A stretch of 64,000 bases of DNA from Companilactobacillus bobalius (GTDB lineage Bacteria; Bacillota; Bacilli; Lactobacillales; Lactobacillaceae). Under the pieces are notes generated by a model that saw nothing but the letters and a program-made list of their open reading frames with translations, did not search any database and was not told where the DNA came from. Position 1 is the first letter of the stretch; every line of letters begins with the position of its first letter. The stretch is taken from positions 28,818 through 92,817 of the forward strand of contig NZ_LNUA01000059.1 of assembly GCF_009764355.1 (NCBI RefSeq), written 5' to 3'. The translations under genes were made by a program, and so were the position numbers. Shown here one piece after another: positions 25,850-35,815 of this stretch.

Positions 25850-28168
25850 TTAAATACTATCCTGCAAATTCCAAGTTACAGTGGAAGTATACGTACCTGC
25901 ACTTTCATATGAGCCACGCTTCAACAAGACTCCATTGTCAGACGACCATTGACTATCAATATCATAATCCTGTGCTGCTGTCTGACTTTTAACTGCACTA
26001 CTGATTTCGACTTCATTATTGATTAAACTATCAGTATTGCCAGACCCATCAACGAAGATCAAACTCTGGCCATCTTTAGAATTAGTCCATGTTTCTTTAT
26101 CTCCATTAACTAGCGGCGTTGCGGAAGCGAATAATTTCCAACCTGCTCCCTTTTGACGACTATCAGTTACATCAATTGACCAACCGCTTCCTCTTGGAAT
26201 AATTGAATTATCTCCAAAGGATTGCGTGGTCTTAAAGTTGCTGGCCGGTGAGGTCTCTATGGAAACCGTTCCTGAAATAGTTACGGTATATGTAATTGTG
26301 TCGGAAACGTTGTAATCTTCATCATTGTAAACGTAGATTGTAACTGTGTTAGCACCTTCATGCAAATTAGAGAATAGTTGTGAAGATACTGGTAAAGCAA
26401 AAGTATCAGTTGAATTGCTGGCTAAAATTGAACTCATGGAAGTTTTAGCAATTTCACCATTTACACTGGCAACAACTGTTAACTTAGATGGATCAACAGT
26501 CTTAGTCTTGTCACTGTATGATACTTTACCATTTAACAAAACTTCTTTATTAAAACTAGTTGTGACGTCAGATCCAGTCTTGGTTAACGTAATTTTATTT
26601 GGTTGCTTAATTACGAAGGCCTTAGTCATGACATCTTTTTGCAAATCACTACCATAGAAACTAGCGTGTGCCGCTGGTACATCAGTTTCTGTAGCGGTTG
26701 TACCGGCATTAACAGTTCCTTCAAATTTAACATTAGCTGAGGTGATTCCTGTCTTGTACAAAGATTGACCTAGTTTATGTTCAATTTGATTATTAGTCAT
26801 GCCGCTAAACTCACCAATTGTTTCAGTGGATGTCTTACCTGCATCATCGGTATAAGTAATCAAAGCACTACTGTAATCAATTTTATCAGGTAGATTAATT
26901 GTGGCATCAATATTTTCCCAAGGCTTTGAACCACTCAAGTAATTTAGATTATAGTTCACACTAACTTTGTCTCCTTGATGGACCACGTTAGCATTAGGAT
27001 TATCAGTTGTAGCATCGGTAATTTCACGATTACCTGAAGTTTCATCAATAATTGAAGTTAAAGCATCGGCTTCAACCAAAGATGGAATAGATTCAAAGAT
27101 AACTAAATTATTTTCAGAACTTGAACCAGTTGAACCGGTAAAGCCCCAATAGAGTTTATTGCTACCATTGAGATCAAAAGCAGTTGTATCAATTTTCATA
27201 ACTTTAGTATTGACCTTGCCAGCACTGGTCAACTTAGGAGTCCCGTCCATATTCTTGTCATCATAATTCAAGGTCATTGTTGCTTCAGTAGAACCACTAG
27301 GTGCTGGTGTCCATGTCAATGTCACATGATGCCAGTGATCATCGGTTAAGAAATTACTACTCTTTGATGTAGTAGGAATACTAGTAATCAAATTATCATG
27401 GTTCATATAAGCACCTTCTGCCCCAAGCCCATAGGTTGACTCTCTAGCCGGATAATTGCTGGCAATATGGTTGACACCACTGACATTCTTATCAAAATTA
27501 CTATCATAAGTACCAGAATTAGGATAGGTATCAAATTCCATGGCCCAACTCTTTTGAATGGCTGTTTTAGCTAGAGCAGATGTAACAACATCAACTGGTA
27601 AAATTACAGTTCCCCAGACACCTAAGGCTTCACCAGGCGTATTATCAACATCACCACTATTAGTAAAAGCACTATCTGAAACATTTTGTAAAACTAACGC
27701 CATACCATCACCAGTATTAGTACCACCAAAAGTATCAACACCGCCAAAGTACATCCACATAGACATGGTTTGACGTTTATTTACATCTATATAATTCTGT
27801 TTACTGGTATCTGATTGCGTTCTCTTGGACCAAATAGCACCAACTTTATTAGTTTGCCCTAATTCTGTTAATACGGTAACATCGGCACTTCCTTTATTAC
27901 CACCTTCATTAGGAGCCAACACTTTAGTATCATTATCAGTAATTGCTGGCACATTAAACAATTCGTTAATATTAGTTAAGCCCTTAGGCAAAGTACGATC
28001 TACACCTTTATTATCTACTGTATTACTCAACACCTTACCCAAGGTTGCTTGAGTGGCAGTAGCTGCATAGGTAGTATTTGTTGAAAAACTCAATATCAAA
28101 AAAAGACCCAGTAAAATGAATCCTACGTATAGAGCTAGTAATTTTTTGATATCAATCACTCCTTTCAC
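25850..28168 (-). CDS. Secreted L-type lectin-domain protein with C-terminal WxL wall-binding region (paralogue)
   Basis: About 766-772 residues with the same plan as its downstream neighbour. A hydrophobic leader (KKLLALYVGFILLGLFLIL) is cut near TYA. An L-type lectin-like region contains MSMWMYFGGV, GDGMALVLQN, LGVWGTV and SWAMEFDTYPN, then WHHVTLTW. Adhesin-type repeats follow. WxL motifs are WKLFASATPL and the final YTSTVTWNLQDS. The start is odd: AAAGGAG is correctly spaced only for an ATC codon at 28150; the first legal codon is a GTG at 28168 with no ribosome site. No DUF916 or other Csc partner is beside it. Confidence 0.88.
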   Translation of the reverse strand: MKGVIDIKKLLALYVGFILLGLFLILSFSTNTTYAATATQATLGKVLSNTVDNKGVDRTLPKGLTNINELFNVPAITDNDTKVLAPNEGGNKGSADVTVLTELGQTNKVGAIWSKRTQSDTSKQNYIDVNKRQTMSMWMYFGGVDTFGGTNTGDGMALVLQNVSDSAFTNSGDVDNTPGEALGVWGTVILPVDVVTSALAKTAIQKSWAMEFDTYPNSGTYDSNFDKNVSGVNHIASNYPARESTYGLGAEGAYMNHDNLITSIPTTSKSSNFLTDDHWHHVTLTWTPAPSGSTEATMTLNYDDKNMDGTPKLTSAGKVNTKVMKIDTTAFDLNGSNKLYWGFTGSTGSSSENNLVIFESIPSLVEADALTSIIDETSGNREITDATTDNPNANVVHQGDKVSVNYNLNYLSGSKPWENIDATINLPDKIDYSSALITYTDDAGKTSTETIGEFSGMTNNQIEHKLGQSLYKTGITSANVKFEGTVNAGTTATETDVPAAHASFYGSDLQKDVMTKAFVIKQPNKITLTKTGSDVTTSFNKEVLLNGKVSYSDKTKTVDPSKLTVVASVNGEIAKTSMSSILASNSTDTFALPVSSQLFSNLHEGANTVTIYVYNDEDYNVSDTITYTVTISGTVSIETSPASNFKTTQSFGDNSIIPRGSGWSIDVTDSRQKGAGWKLFASATPLVNGDKETWTNSKDGQSLIFVDGSGNTDSLINNEVEISSAVKSQTAAQDYDIDSQWSSDNGVLLKRGSYESAGTYTSTVTWNLQDSI

Positions 28169-28300
28169 AATGGCATCGCTAACATTAATAACTTTATTTA
28201 TATAATAGTACTAATACCATAATATGTTTACCCATGTTTAGACAAGCTTTATATCCTATTTTGAAAAAAGTATTTTCTAAATATTTATTTTTGGACAGCA

Positions 28301-28344
28301 AAAAAGCCTGAAGAAACGGCATTGATCATTTCTTCAGGCCTTTT
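28301..28344 (-). terminator. Terminator of pepN
   Basis: GCCTGAAGAAA and its complement lie downstream of the minus-strand pepN stop and are followed by T6 on that strand. Confidence 0.85.
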
Positions 28345-28376
28345 ATTTAAATATTCTAATTTTTTATAATTAAAAA

Positions 28377-30905
28377 TTAAGCATTTTTAATTGCTGCATT
28401 AACAGCATCTTTTTCATCTTCAACCAAGTTAACCTTAGTCTCAATGATACTGATATCCATTGTGATTTCACGAGTCAATCCTGGTGTATTGATCTTAGGT
28501 TCAAAGAACTTCTTGAATTCTTCAAAACGTTCTGGTGTATGGAAGGCATATGATGTGACAGTGATAAATGTAGCAAATTCCATGTCACCACCAACAGTAT
28601 CTTCCAACCATTGCCAGTCATTTCTGATCCAATCCCAAGCAGCTTGTTGACCTTCGTCATTATTCAAAATACCACGATACCATGCACGTAGATCTTGGGG
28701 TTTGATAATGTCAGCATTTTCAAATTTATCAACGATTTCACCAATCAACTTGCTGTCAGTTGTACTTGGAATAGCAACAGATAAATCGTTCTTGTAACTT
28801 GGATCTGAAGTTGTCTTGTATTCATTCAATAAACTATTGATTAGCTCTTCGCTACCATAGTTCTTAACTTCATTTCTGATTACTAAGAGACGAATATCAG
28901 CTGGTAAATCTGCCAAGTCATCTTTGTTAGTAACAAATAACTTATGAGCTTCAGAGATAGCTTTTTCATCCTTGGCATACAAAGCAGCACTCAAAGCGTA
29001 TGGACGTGTCAATTGATCATTGATTGATTCGCCAGCTTTAGGTTCCCAGCCAAGACGAGCAACTTGTTTAGCACTCAATTTAGCATAGAAGGCTTGCAAA
29101 GCTTTTTCTTCGTCAGTATTAGGTTTAACAAATTTCTTCAAGTTATTGGCAATACGATACATTGCAGCTGTAACTGTAGATGATTCACTTTCTGAGAAGC
29201 CTTCAAGCATTGGTACAACATCAGCATATGAAATTTGACGAGCATCAGCCAAAAGACGGAGATCTTGAAGCAATCCAAGTTGAGAAATAGTATCAACTGA
29301 ATCGATATTATCGAAGATATCCTTTTGAAGTGTTTCGTCATACTTAACAACAAAGTGTGAGTTGTTTCCAACATTTAGACGGAATGGCTTACCATTTGCT
29401 TTACGTAATTCTTCATAATCGCCTAAAGTAATTGTTTGATCAGCCATAATCTTAGGAGCAGCATCATAATTGCTGTTCAAAGGAACTTGCCATTGACGGC
29501 CAACTTCTTTACCTTCGCCGATAAAGAATTGTTTTTGTGACAATGTAAGTTTGCCATCAACTACACTAGCTGAAACTACTGGATAACCAGGTTGTTCTAG
29601 CCATGAGTTCATGATCTTACCAACATCCATACCTGAAGCTTCACCTAAAGCACTCCACAAGTCAGCACCCTTGGCATTGCCATACTTATGAGCTTCGAAG
29701 TATAACTTCAAACCTTTACGTAAGTTATCATCACCAAGCAAAGCACGTACCATGACAAGCATTCTAGCACCCTTAGCGTAAACAATGGCTGAATCGAACA
29801 AAGCATCAATTTCAGCTGGATCTTGGACTTCAACGTGAACTGATTGAACACCATCAGTTGCATCACGTTGTAAGGCAGCAGGAACATCTGATGTTTGGAA
29901 CATTTCCCAAACGTGCCAGTCAGGTTCAATAGCATCAACCGCAACATATTCCATCATATTGGCAAAACTTTCGTTTAACCAGAGGTCATCCCACCACTTC
30001 ATAGTTACAAGGTCACCGAACCATTGGTGAGCCAATTCATGAGTAACAACAGTAGCGACTAACATCTTTGTATCAATTGATGTGTTATCAGGATCAAGCA
30101 ATAAGTAAGCTTCACGATAAGTTACAAGTCCCCAGTTTTCCATCGCACCAGCTGAGAAATCAGGAAGTGCTAATTGCCATGAATGTGGAAGTGGATATGG
30201 TGTTTGATAGAAATCCTCATAGAATTCAATTGCACGTTTAGCAATATCAAGGGTAAAGTCCAATTCCTTAGCTTTATGAGCTTTAGTAGCGAAGACACCA
30301 ACTTCTACACCACTCTTAGTCTTGGCCTTCTTAGCTTGAAGATCACCAAAGGCAAAAGCGATTAGGTATGTTGACATACGTACAGTTGTATCGAAGTAGT
30401 GAACACCATCTTCGTTACGAATTTCTGGCATATTAGCCAAAATTGTTTCGCCAGGTTGTTCGTCGAACTTAATAGCAATATCGAATTTAGCCTTAGCTTC
30501 AGGTTCATCAACACATGGGAAGGCTTGACGAGCAAAGGTTGTTTCGAATTGTGTACCGATAATTTGTTTCTTCTCACCGTTCAATTCGTAATATGAAGGA
30601 TAAATACCCATCATTGAATCAGTCAACTTAGCATCGTAACTAATTGTTAAAGTAGTTTCACCTGTCTTTTCAAGATCAATGTGAATTCCTTCATTCTCGT
30701 CATCAACTTTGAAAGGTACCGTTTCGCCATCAGCCTCAACTGATTTGATATTCAAATATTTTTGATTAATTGAGACTGTCTTTTCTTTAGCATCACCATT
30801 AATCTTAGTTGTTCCGGAAATGGTCTTAGCACCACGATCGATATCTATAAAAATATCGTAGTGTGCTGGATGAAATGTTTCATAAAAATGTTTAATTTCA
30901 GACAT
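28377..30905 (-). CDS. pepN: Aminopeptidase N, M1 family
   Basis: 842 residues, matching lactobacillar PepN (about 844). It is a zinc metallopeptidase that removes N-terminal residues from peptides in the cytoplasm, central to amino-acid supply from proteins. The GAMENWG substrate motif and the zinc site HELAHQWFGDLVT with the distal Glu in WLNESFA are all present. An N-terminal beta domain and a C-terminal helical ERAP1-like domain flank the catalytic part. GAGGTAG precedes the ATG. It is a single-gene unit. Confidence 0.98.
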   Translation of the reverse strand: MSEIKHFYETFHPAHYDIFIDIDRGAKTISGTTKINGDAKEKTVSINQKYLNIKSVEADGETVPFKVDDENEGIHIDLEKTGETTLTISYDAKLTDSMMGIYPSYYELNGEKKQIIGTQFETTFARQAFPCVDEPEAKAKFDIAIKFDEQPGETILANMPEIRNEDGVHYFDTTVRMSTYLIAFAFGDLQAKKAKTKSGVEVGVFATKAHKAKELDFTLDIAKRAIEFYEDFYQTPYPLPHSWQLALPDFSAGAMENWGLVTYREAYLLLDPDNTSIDTKMLVATVVTHELAHQWFGDLVTMKWWDDLWLNESFANMMEYVAVDAIEPDWHVWEMFQTSDVPAALQRDATDGVQSVHVEVQDPAEIDALFDSAIVYAKGARMLVMVRALLGDDNLRKGLKLYFEAHKYGNAKGADLWSALGEASGMDVGKIMNSWLEQPGYPVVSASVVDGKLTLSQKQFFIGEGKEVGRQWQVPLNSNYDAAPKIMADQTITLGDYEELRKANGKPFRLNVGNNSHFVVKYDETLQKDIFDNIDSVDTISQLGLLQDLRLLADARQISYADVVPMLEGFSESESSTVTAAMYRIANNLKKFVKPNTDEEKALQAFYAKLSAKQVARLGWEPKAGESINDQLTRPYALSAALYAKDEKAISEAHKLFVTNKDDLADLPADIRLLVIRNEVKNYGSEELINSLLNEYKTTSDPSYKNDLSVAIPSTTDSKLIGEIVDKFENADIIKPQDLRAWYRGILNNDEGQQAAWDWIRNDWQWLEDTVGGDMEFATFITVTSYAFHTPERFEEFKKFFEPKINTPGLTREITMDISIIETKVNLVEDEKDAVNAAIKNA

Positions 30906-31090
30906 GAGCTACCTCTAATTTATTTTTAATATTTTTCTAATTTACTATAATGTTAACTTTATACGACTTTCTATAAAAATGAAACAATTATAACCGAATT
31001 TTGTCAAAAAAATTGATTGCAACATATTGATCCACATAATTTTATTTATACTATTATAGAGGGAGAAACATAATAAGGGAGTGTTAATAT

Positions 31091-31549
31091 ATGGAAACTG
31101 AAAAAATGATCCGTTCGCGCAAGGCCGTTCGTCACTACACTGGTCAAATCACCGATGAACAATTGAATAAGATTTTACTTGCTGCTAATGCTGGTCCCGT
31201 CGGTATGGGTGAATATAACAACTATCGTCTTACAGTTATTCAAAATTCAGATATTCTAAATAAAATGAGCGGTATCTACGATGCTCCAACTGTTATTGTG
31301 GTTTCTGCTGAAGACCCTGATGCCATGGAGGATGTCTCAGCTGGGGCCATCGTTCATAACATGGAATTAGCCGCTGAGGATCAAGGATTAGGTGCTAATT
31401 ACAATATGTCTAGTGTTGGTTCAATTCCTGCCAACGTTCTACCTACCGGATTCAGAGGCATCTTTGCTCTAACTTTAGGACAAACAGACGAAAAATTTGT
31501 TCCGCGTGAAATTCCTTTAGATCGTATTAAGACTAACTTTGTTAAATAA
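31091..31549 (+). CDS. Small nitroreductase-family flavoprotein
   Basis: 152 residues, shorter than the usual 170-220. The FMN phosphate-binding N-terminus (MIRSRKAVRHYTG) and the helix VHNMELAAEDQGLGANY match the family; the C-terminus ends soon after the LTLGQ strand. It probably reduces quinones, nitro compounds or flavin with NAD(P)H. GGGAG precedes the ATG. It is a single gene with its own terminator, convergent with a LysR gene. Confidence 0.8.
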   Translation: METEKMIRSRKAVRHYTGQITDEQLNKILLAANAGPVGMGEYNNYRLTVIQNSDILNKMSGIYDAPTVIVVSAEDPDAMEDVSAGAIVHNMELAAEDQGLGANYNMSSVGSIPANVLPTGFRGIFALTLGQTDEKFVPREIPLDRIKTNFVK

Positions 31550-31550
31550 A

Positions 31551-31602
31551 AAGGGTGTTTATATTGACCAATTAACTTTGGTTGATATAAACACCTTCTT
31601 TA
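31551..31602. terminator. Bidirectional terminator
   Basis: AAGGGTGTTTATAT and its complement, with an inner ACCAA/TTGGT stem, lie between converging genes. Confidence 0.75.
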
Positions 31603-31618
31603 ATTTGAAATCAAAGGA

Positions 31619-32494
31619 TTATGATTCTTTTTTCATACTCATAATATTTTTAAGAAATTCATCTGCTAATCGAGATAAAGAACGCGATTTTTTCCAAATT
31701 AAAACTGTCTTAACAGTATCAATATAATTCAAATCCTTAAAAACCAAATCACCAGTTTCATATTCTGGCTTATCAAAGGTAATCGCATTGCCCATTCCCG
31801 ACATAACCATGGCTCGCATATTGTAATTCATATCATAAGTACCTGTAATTTTATAGTCACGGACATACTCATCTAAATATGAAACCCATTGTGAATGAAC
31901 ATCCATCTGTCTGGGGATCAACAAACGCATTCCTTTCAAATCTGAAGCCGCAAAATAATCCTTACCGGAGTTGTCATCCTTTCTAGGCATGACAACCCCG
32001 GTTTTGTTTTCAATTGGCAATGATAACTTATTATATTTATCCAAAGAATCATTCGTATAAACAACGCCAAAATCAAGAACCCCAGCATCTAAATTTCGAA
32101 AAATTTGATCAGCGTCTTGAGTATCAAAGTGAACGTTGACGTTCTCACCCTTATCTATCAATCTGGTAAAAGTCCTTGTTAAATAAGCATTAGCCTTACC
32201 TTCTCCAGCGGCTACATATAAGTCACCGGACAAAACCTTATTATTCTGAATCGTCAAAGAAGTCGAATCAACTAATTGATCAATTTCCTTGGCCCTTTCT
32301 AAAAAGAAATAACCATCGTTAGTTAAAGAAATCTCCCGCGGGCCCCGTTCAAAGAGAACTGTTCCCAATTCTTCTTCCAAATCTTTAATCTGTCTGGACA
32401 AAGTTGACTGCGAAATATGTAATTTTTCAGCTGCCGAAGTGATGCTTTTGTCGTTAACAATCTCTATAAAATACCGTAATACTCGTAGTTCCAT
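31619..32494 (-). CDS. LysR-family transcriptional regulator
   Basis: 291 residues from the ATG at 32494, where AAGG has proper spacing; an ATG at 32503 lies too close to it. The HTH reads ITSAAEKLHISQSTLSRQIK, and an effector domain follows (LYVAAGEGKANAYLTRTFTR). It is divergent from the SDR-flavodoxin-MFS genes and likely controls the SDR gene. Confidence 0.9.
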   Translation of the reverse strand: MELRVLRYFIEIVNDKSITSAAEKLHISQSTLSRQIKDLEEELGTVLFERGPREISLTNDGYFFLERAKEIDQLVDSTSLTIQNNKVLSGDLYVAAGEGKANAYLTRTFTRLIDKGENVNVHFDTQDADQIFRNLDAGVLDFGVVYTNDSLDKYNKLSLPIENKTGVVMPRKDDNSGKDYFAASDLKGMRLLIPRQMDVHSQWVSYLDEYVRDYKITGTYDMNYNMRAMVMSGMGNAITFDKPEYETGDLVFKDLNYIDTVKTVLIWKKSRSLSRLADEFLKNIMSMKKES

Positions 32495-32605
32495 TTTATC
32501 CATCCTTTTTAGTTATGGCTAGCATTGCAATATAACTATTTTACATCAAGCTATTCAGCACTTATATTATAAACATAAATTGATTCATACAGGAGGATTT
32601 TAAAT

Positions 32606-33343
32606 ATGGATTTATCAAATAAAGTTACTGTAATTATGGGTGCTTCATCAGGTATTGGAGCTGCCACAAGTAGATTATTAGCTAAAGATGGTGCTAAGTT
32701 AGTTATCGCTGCCCGTCGTTTAAATAGATTAGAAGAAATCCAAAAGGACCTCCCTAAAGCTGAAATTGACGCTTATAAGGCTGACGTTACAAAATTTGAA
32801 GATGTTAAGAATGTAATTGATAAGACAGTTGAAAAATACGGACGTATCGATGTTCTCTATAACAATGCTGGTATCATGCCAACTGCTCCTTTAATTGAAG
32901 GTCGTCGTGATGAATGGCAAAATATGCTTCAAATCAATATCATGGGTGTCCTAAATGGTATTGCTGCTGCTCTTCCTTACATGGCTAAAGCTAAGAGTGG
33001 TCACATTATCTCAACTGATTCTGTTGCCGGACATACTATTGGACCTGATGGTGCTGTTTACAGTGGTACTAAATTTGCCGTTCGTGCCATCATGGACGGA
33101 CTAAGAATTGAGCAAGCTGAAAATAATATTAAAACTACCATTGTTTCACCAGGTAGTACTGGTACTGAATTATTCAATTCTATCAATGATAAGGATCAAA
33201 AGAAGTTTGCTCAAGATTACTTCAAGAACGTTGGTGGACTAGAACCTGAACAAATTGCCCAAGCTGTTGAATTTGCCATCGGCACCAAAGATAATATGTC
33301 CGTCAGTGAAGTAATTATTCGCCCAACTAGACAATCACTTTAA
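32606..33343 (+). CDS. Short-chain dehydrogenase/reductase
   Basis: 245 residues, a classical SDR. The cofactor loop is GASSGIG near the N-terminus; NNAG at about 87-90 and catalytic YSGTK (Tyr/Lys) are present, with a Ser in STDSVAG. ARR after beta2 suggests NADP(H). AGGAGG precedes the ATG. It is divergent from a LysR gene and 17 bases ahead of the flavodoxin gene, so the two are probably one operon for an electrophile- or redox-type response. The substrate is unknown. Confidence 0.93.
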   Translation: MDLSNKVTVIMGASSGIGAATSRLLAKDGAKLVIAARRLNRLEEIQKDLPKAEIDAYKADVTKFEDVKNVIDKTVEKYGRIDVLYNNAGIMPTAPLIEGRRDEWQNMLQINIMGVLNGIAAALPYMAKAKSGHIISTDSVAGHTIGPDGAVYSGTKFAVRAIMDGLRIEQAENNIKTTIVSPGSTGTELFNSINDKDQKKFAQDYFKNVGGLEPEQIAQAVEFAIGTKDNMSVSEVIIRPTRQSL

Positions 33344-33360
33344 TATTAAGAAGGAAAAAC

Positions 33361-33846
33361 ATGAAAACTTTGATAGTATATTACTCAAAAACTGGCGTCG
33401 TTGATAAGATGGCACATTTCATCTCTACTAAACTCGGCGACGTTGTTCTTTACAGAATTCAAACCGTCCATACTTATGCTAGCGGTATGTACGATGCTTG
33501 GGATCAAGCACAAGTCGAAATTGCTGACAACCAAATGCCTGAGTTAGCTGGAACCTTACCTAACTTAGATGACTATGACAATATCATCATCGGTGGACCA
33601 GTTTGGGGCTTTAATCCATCCAATCCCATCTTGTCCTACGTTCGTCAAAATGATTTTTCAAATAAAAACATCTTAGCCTTTTGGACTTATTATGACCATG
33701 ATGAGAAATACGCCAGTGCTTTACATCGTGAAGTGCCTACTTTCAATCCGAAGAATGGTTTGGAATTAAGCATGTCGTTGATGGATAACGATAAATTATT
33801 GAATCAAAATGTCGATAAGTGGCTACAAGAAGGCAAGTTCAATTAA
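33361..33846 (+). CDS. Flavodoxin-family protein
   Basis: 161 residues. The FMN phosphate loop YYSKTGVVDKMA (classically T/SxTGNT) begins at residue 8, and IIIGGPVWGFNPSNP supplies the aromatic FMN-stacking loop. It is likely an electron carrier or a small flavin reductase. AAGGAAAAAC precedes the ATG, 17 bases after the SDR gene. A terminator follows. Confidence 0.87.
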   Translation: MKTLIVYYSKTGVVDKMAHFISTKLGDVVLYRIQTVHTYASGMYDAWDQAQVEIADNQMPELAGTLPNLDDYDNIIIGGPVWGFNPSNPILSYVRQNDFSNKNILAFWTYYDHDEKYASALHREVPTFNPKNGLELSMSLMDNDKLLNQNVDKWLQEGKFN

Positions 33847-33857
33847 ACATCTTTAAA

Positions 33858-33890
33858 AGAAAATCTGAGAATGATTTTCTTTTTTTATTT
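33858..33890 (+). terminator. Terminator after the flavodoxin gene
   Basis: AGAAAATC and its complement with a short loop are followed by T7. It lies only ~25 bases before the MFS start, so read-through may feed that gene. Confidence 0.7.
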
Positions 33891-33911
33891 ATTATTTTAG
33901 AAAGGATTCAC

Positions 33912-35222
33912 ATGCAAAAAAAATTAATTTTAACAATTGTATTACTCAGTTACTTTGTGACCGCAATTGACGCATCCATTGTTACCACAGGTTTGACAAT
34001 GATTAAATCTGATTTGAACTTAAATCAGGTCTCACTATCTTGGCTTCAAAATGCCTATTTGTTAGCCTTCGGCGGCATGGTTCTTTTGGGAGGACGATTA
34101 GGTGATCTTGTTGGAAGAAAAAGAATATTTATTCTCTCTTTAGCCTTATTCGGTATTGGATCATTATTCGCCGGTATCTCTCAAGAGGCCACATTAATGA
34201 TTTTGGCTAGATTTATTCAAGGCATCGGTGCCGCCATTTTAGCCCCTACCTCTTTAGCATTATTGATGGACAACTTTGAAGGACCTGAAAGAATCAAGGC
34301 CATTGCTTGGTACAGCTCCGTCTCCGGGATTGGAACTAGTGTCGGCATGGTTTTAGGTGGCTTCTTGGCTAGTACTTTATCGTGGAGATACGGTTTCTTT
34401 ATCAATATTCCTTTAACTATTTTTATGATCATTGTTGCAATCAAAGCGTTAGAAACACAATCTATCAAGAAAGAACGTTATGACGTTTGGGGTTCACTTT
34501 TCTCAATTCTGGGATTATTTGCTCTAGTTTATTCCATCAACGGCGCCAAAAATATTTTGCTTTGGTTCATTTTGGCTCTTATCTTATTAACCACATTTAT
34601 CATAATTGAAGCGAAAGTTAAAAAGCCAATGATGCCTCTGTCACTGTTCACCGATCGAAGTAGAGTTATCGCCTATCTAGTCAGAGCCATGTTTGTTGGT
34701 TCGATGATGGGATACTTCTTCTTTGCCGCCGAGTTTCTTCAAGGAGTTTTGCATTATTCTCCTTTGATGACAGGTTTTGCATTCTTCCCACTAACCTTCT
34801 GTACTTTTATTGCAGCTCTCAAGGTTCCTGCAATGGTTGATAAACACGGTAACAAGAATACATTATTATTAGGTATGATCTTTTTAGTCTTAGGATTTAG
34901 TCTAATCATTTTAATGTCTGGTCTTAGAGGATTCTGGGTTAATATTGGTATTCCCTCTATTCTATTAGGATTCGGACAAGGATTTGCAATGAGTCCTCTA
35001 ACTAATCTTGGAATTCAAGGTGCCAGTCGTGAAGATTCTGGTGCGGCCTCTGGCTTAGTCAATGCTGCTCATCAAATTGGTGGCTCTATCGGTATTTCCA
35101 TTATGGTAGCTTTAACTGCACAATATACTGCCACATCGACTATTTTCAAATTTGCTATGATTATTGGCCTAATCATTAATATAATTGGTTTGATAATCTC
35201 ATTTATTGTGGATTCAAAATAG
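33912..35222 (+). CDS. MFS drug transporter, DHA2-type
   Basis: 436 residues from the ATG at 33912 (AAAGGATTCAC upstream). It is almost entirely hydrophobic, with 12-14 helices. Motif A is GGRLGDLVGRKRIF; motif C-like glycines follow in SVSGIGTSVGMVLGGFLA; the D1-like DASIV is in helix 1. These fit the EmrB/QacA-type proton-coupled drug exporters. It lies downstream of the SDR and flavodoxin genes, suggesting combined chemical conversion and export of a toxic compound. The substrate is unknown. Confidence 0.9.
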   Translation: MQKKLILTIVLLSYFVTAIDASIVTTGLTMIKSDLNLNQVSLSWLQNAYLLAFGGMVLLGGRLGDLVGRKRIFILSLALFGIGSLFAGISQEATLMILARFIQGIGAAILAPTSLALLMDNFEGPERIKAIAWYSSVSGIGTSVGMVLGGFLASTLSWRYGFFINIPLTIFMIIVAIKALETQSIKKERYDVWGSLFSILGLFALVYSINGAKNILLWFILALILLTTFIIIEAKVKKPMMPLSLFTDRSRVIAYLVRAMFVGSMMGYFFFAAEFLQGVLHYSPLMTGFAFFPLTFCTFIAALKVPAMVDKHGNKNTLLLGMIFLVLGFSLIILMSGLRGFWVNIGIPSILLGFGQGFAMSPLTNLGIQGASREDSGAASGLVNAAHQIGGSIGISIMVALTAQYTATSTIFKFAMIIGLIINIIGLIISFIVDSK

Positions 35223-35236
35223 TTTCAAGATATAGT

Positions 35237-35281
35237 AAAAATCCAGTAACTCAAAATTGAGCTGCTGGATTTTTTTTTTTA
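35237..35281 (+). terminator. Terminator after the MFS gene
   Basis: AAAAATCCAG and its complement, with an inner CTC/GAG pairing, are followed by T12. Confidence 0.85.
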
Positions 35282-35800
35282 AATTTTAACTTTTGTAATG
35301 GATGCCAGTTCTTGTAAATAGGCATTTTGTAAATGTTCATCATCTGCCCTTTGGTCGTATCGGCTTAATTTTTTATGATGGAAATAATTACCGGAAACAC
35401 TCTTATCTTCCAACGTTGCCAACCATACTTGAGTCATATAACCCTCTGTCAAATCATCCGTTGCCATTCTGCCACCCATTTTAGTTGGAACCCAACCAGG
35501 ATCAACCGCTGTTACTACTATGTCAGAGTTTAATCGTGCCAATGCTTTAGTTAAAAGAACTAATTGCAATTTTGATGATGAATAATCGGTCGTTTGATGA
35601 ACTAAATCCATAATATCTAATCTAGCTCCAACATGTATTCCTAAAGATACATAAATAATTCGTTTAGGAGTTTCGATCAATGCTGTTAAAAGATAAGGAG
35701 CTAGATCATTCACTTTAAAGGTTAATGTTGTTCCGTTATATTCCTCTATGATCTTTGATTCATTTTTAAAATACTTGTTAGTTGTATGAATACCTTCTAT
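35279..35800 (-). pseudogene. Truncated short-chain dehydrogenase (N-terminal part missing)
   Basis: The frame opens right after a TAA at 35803 and reads EEYNGTTLTFKVNDLAPYLL, then YSSSKLQLVLLTKAL (catalytic Tyr and Lys) and VVTAVDPGWVPTKMGG. This is the second half of an SDR of the kind with an N-H-LAP-LLT segment. The Rossmann glycine loop and the first ~90 residues are absent, and no start with a ribosome site exists. It should not bind NAD(P), so it is a remnant. The next gene upstream ends at 35816, so the deletion probably accompanied insertion of that permease gene. Confidence 0.8.
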
Positions 35801-35815
35801 TTATTCAATTGATTT

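Noticed and set aside
24488..26657. Several plus-strand frames opposite the WxL genes
   Set aside because: All lie antisense to Ser/Thr/Asn-rich lectin-WxL genes, lack ribosome sites and show shadow composition.
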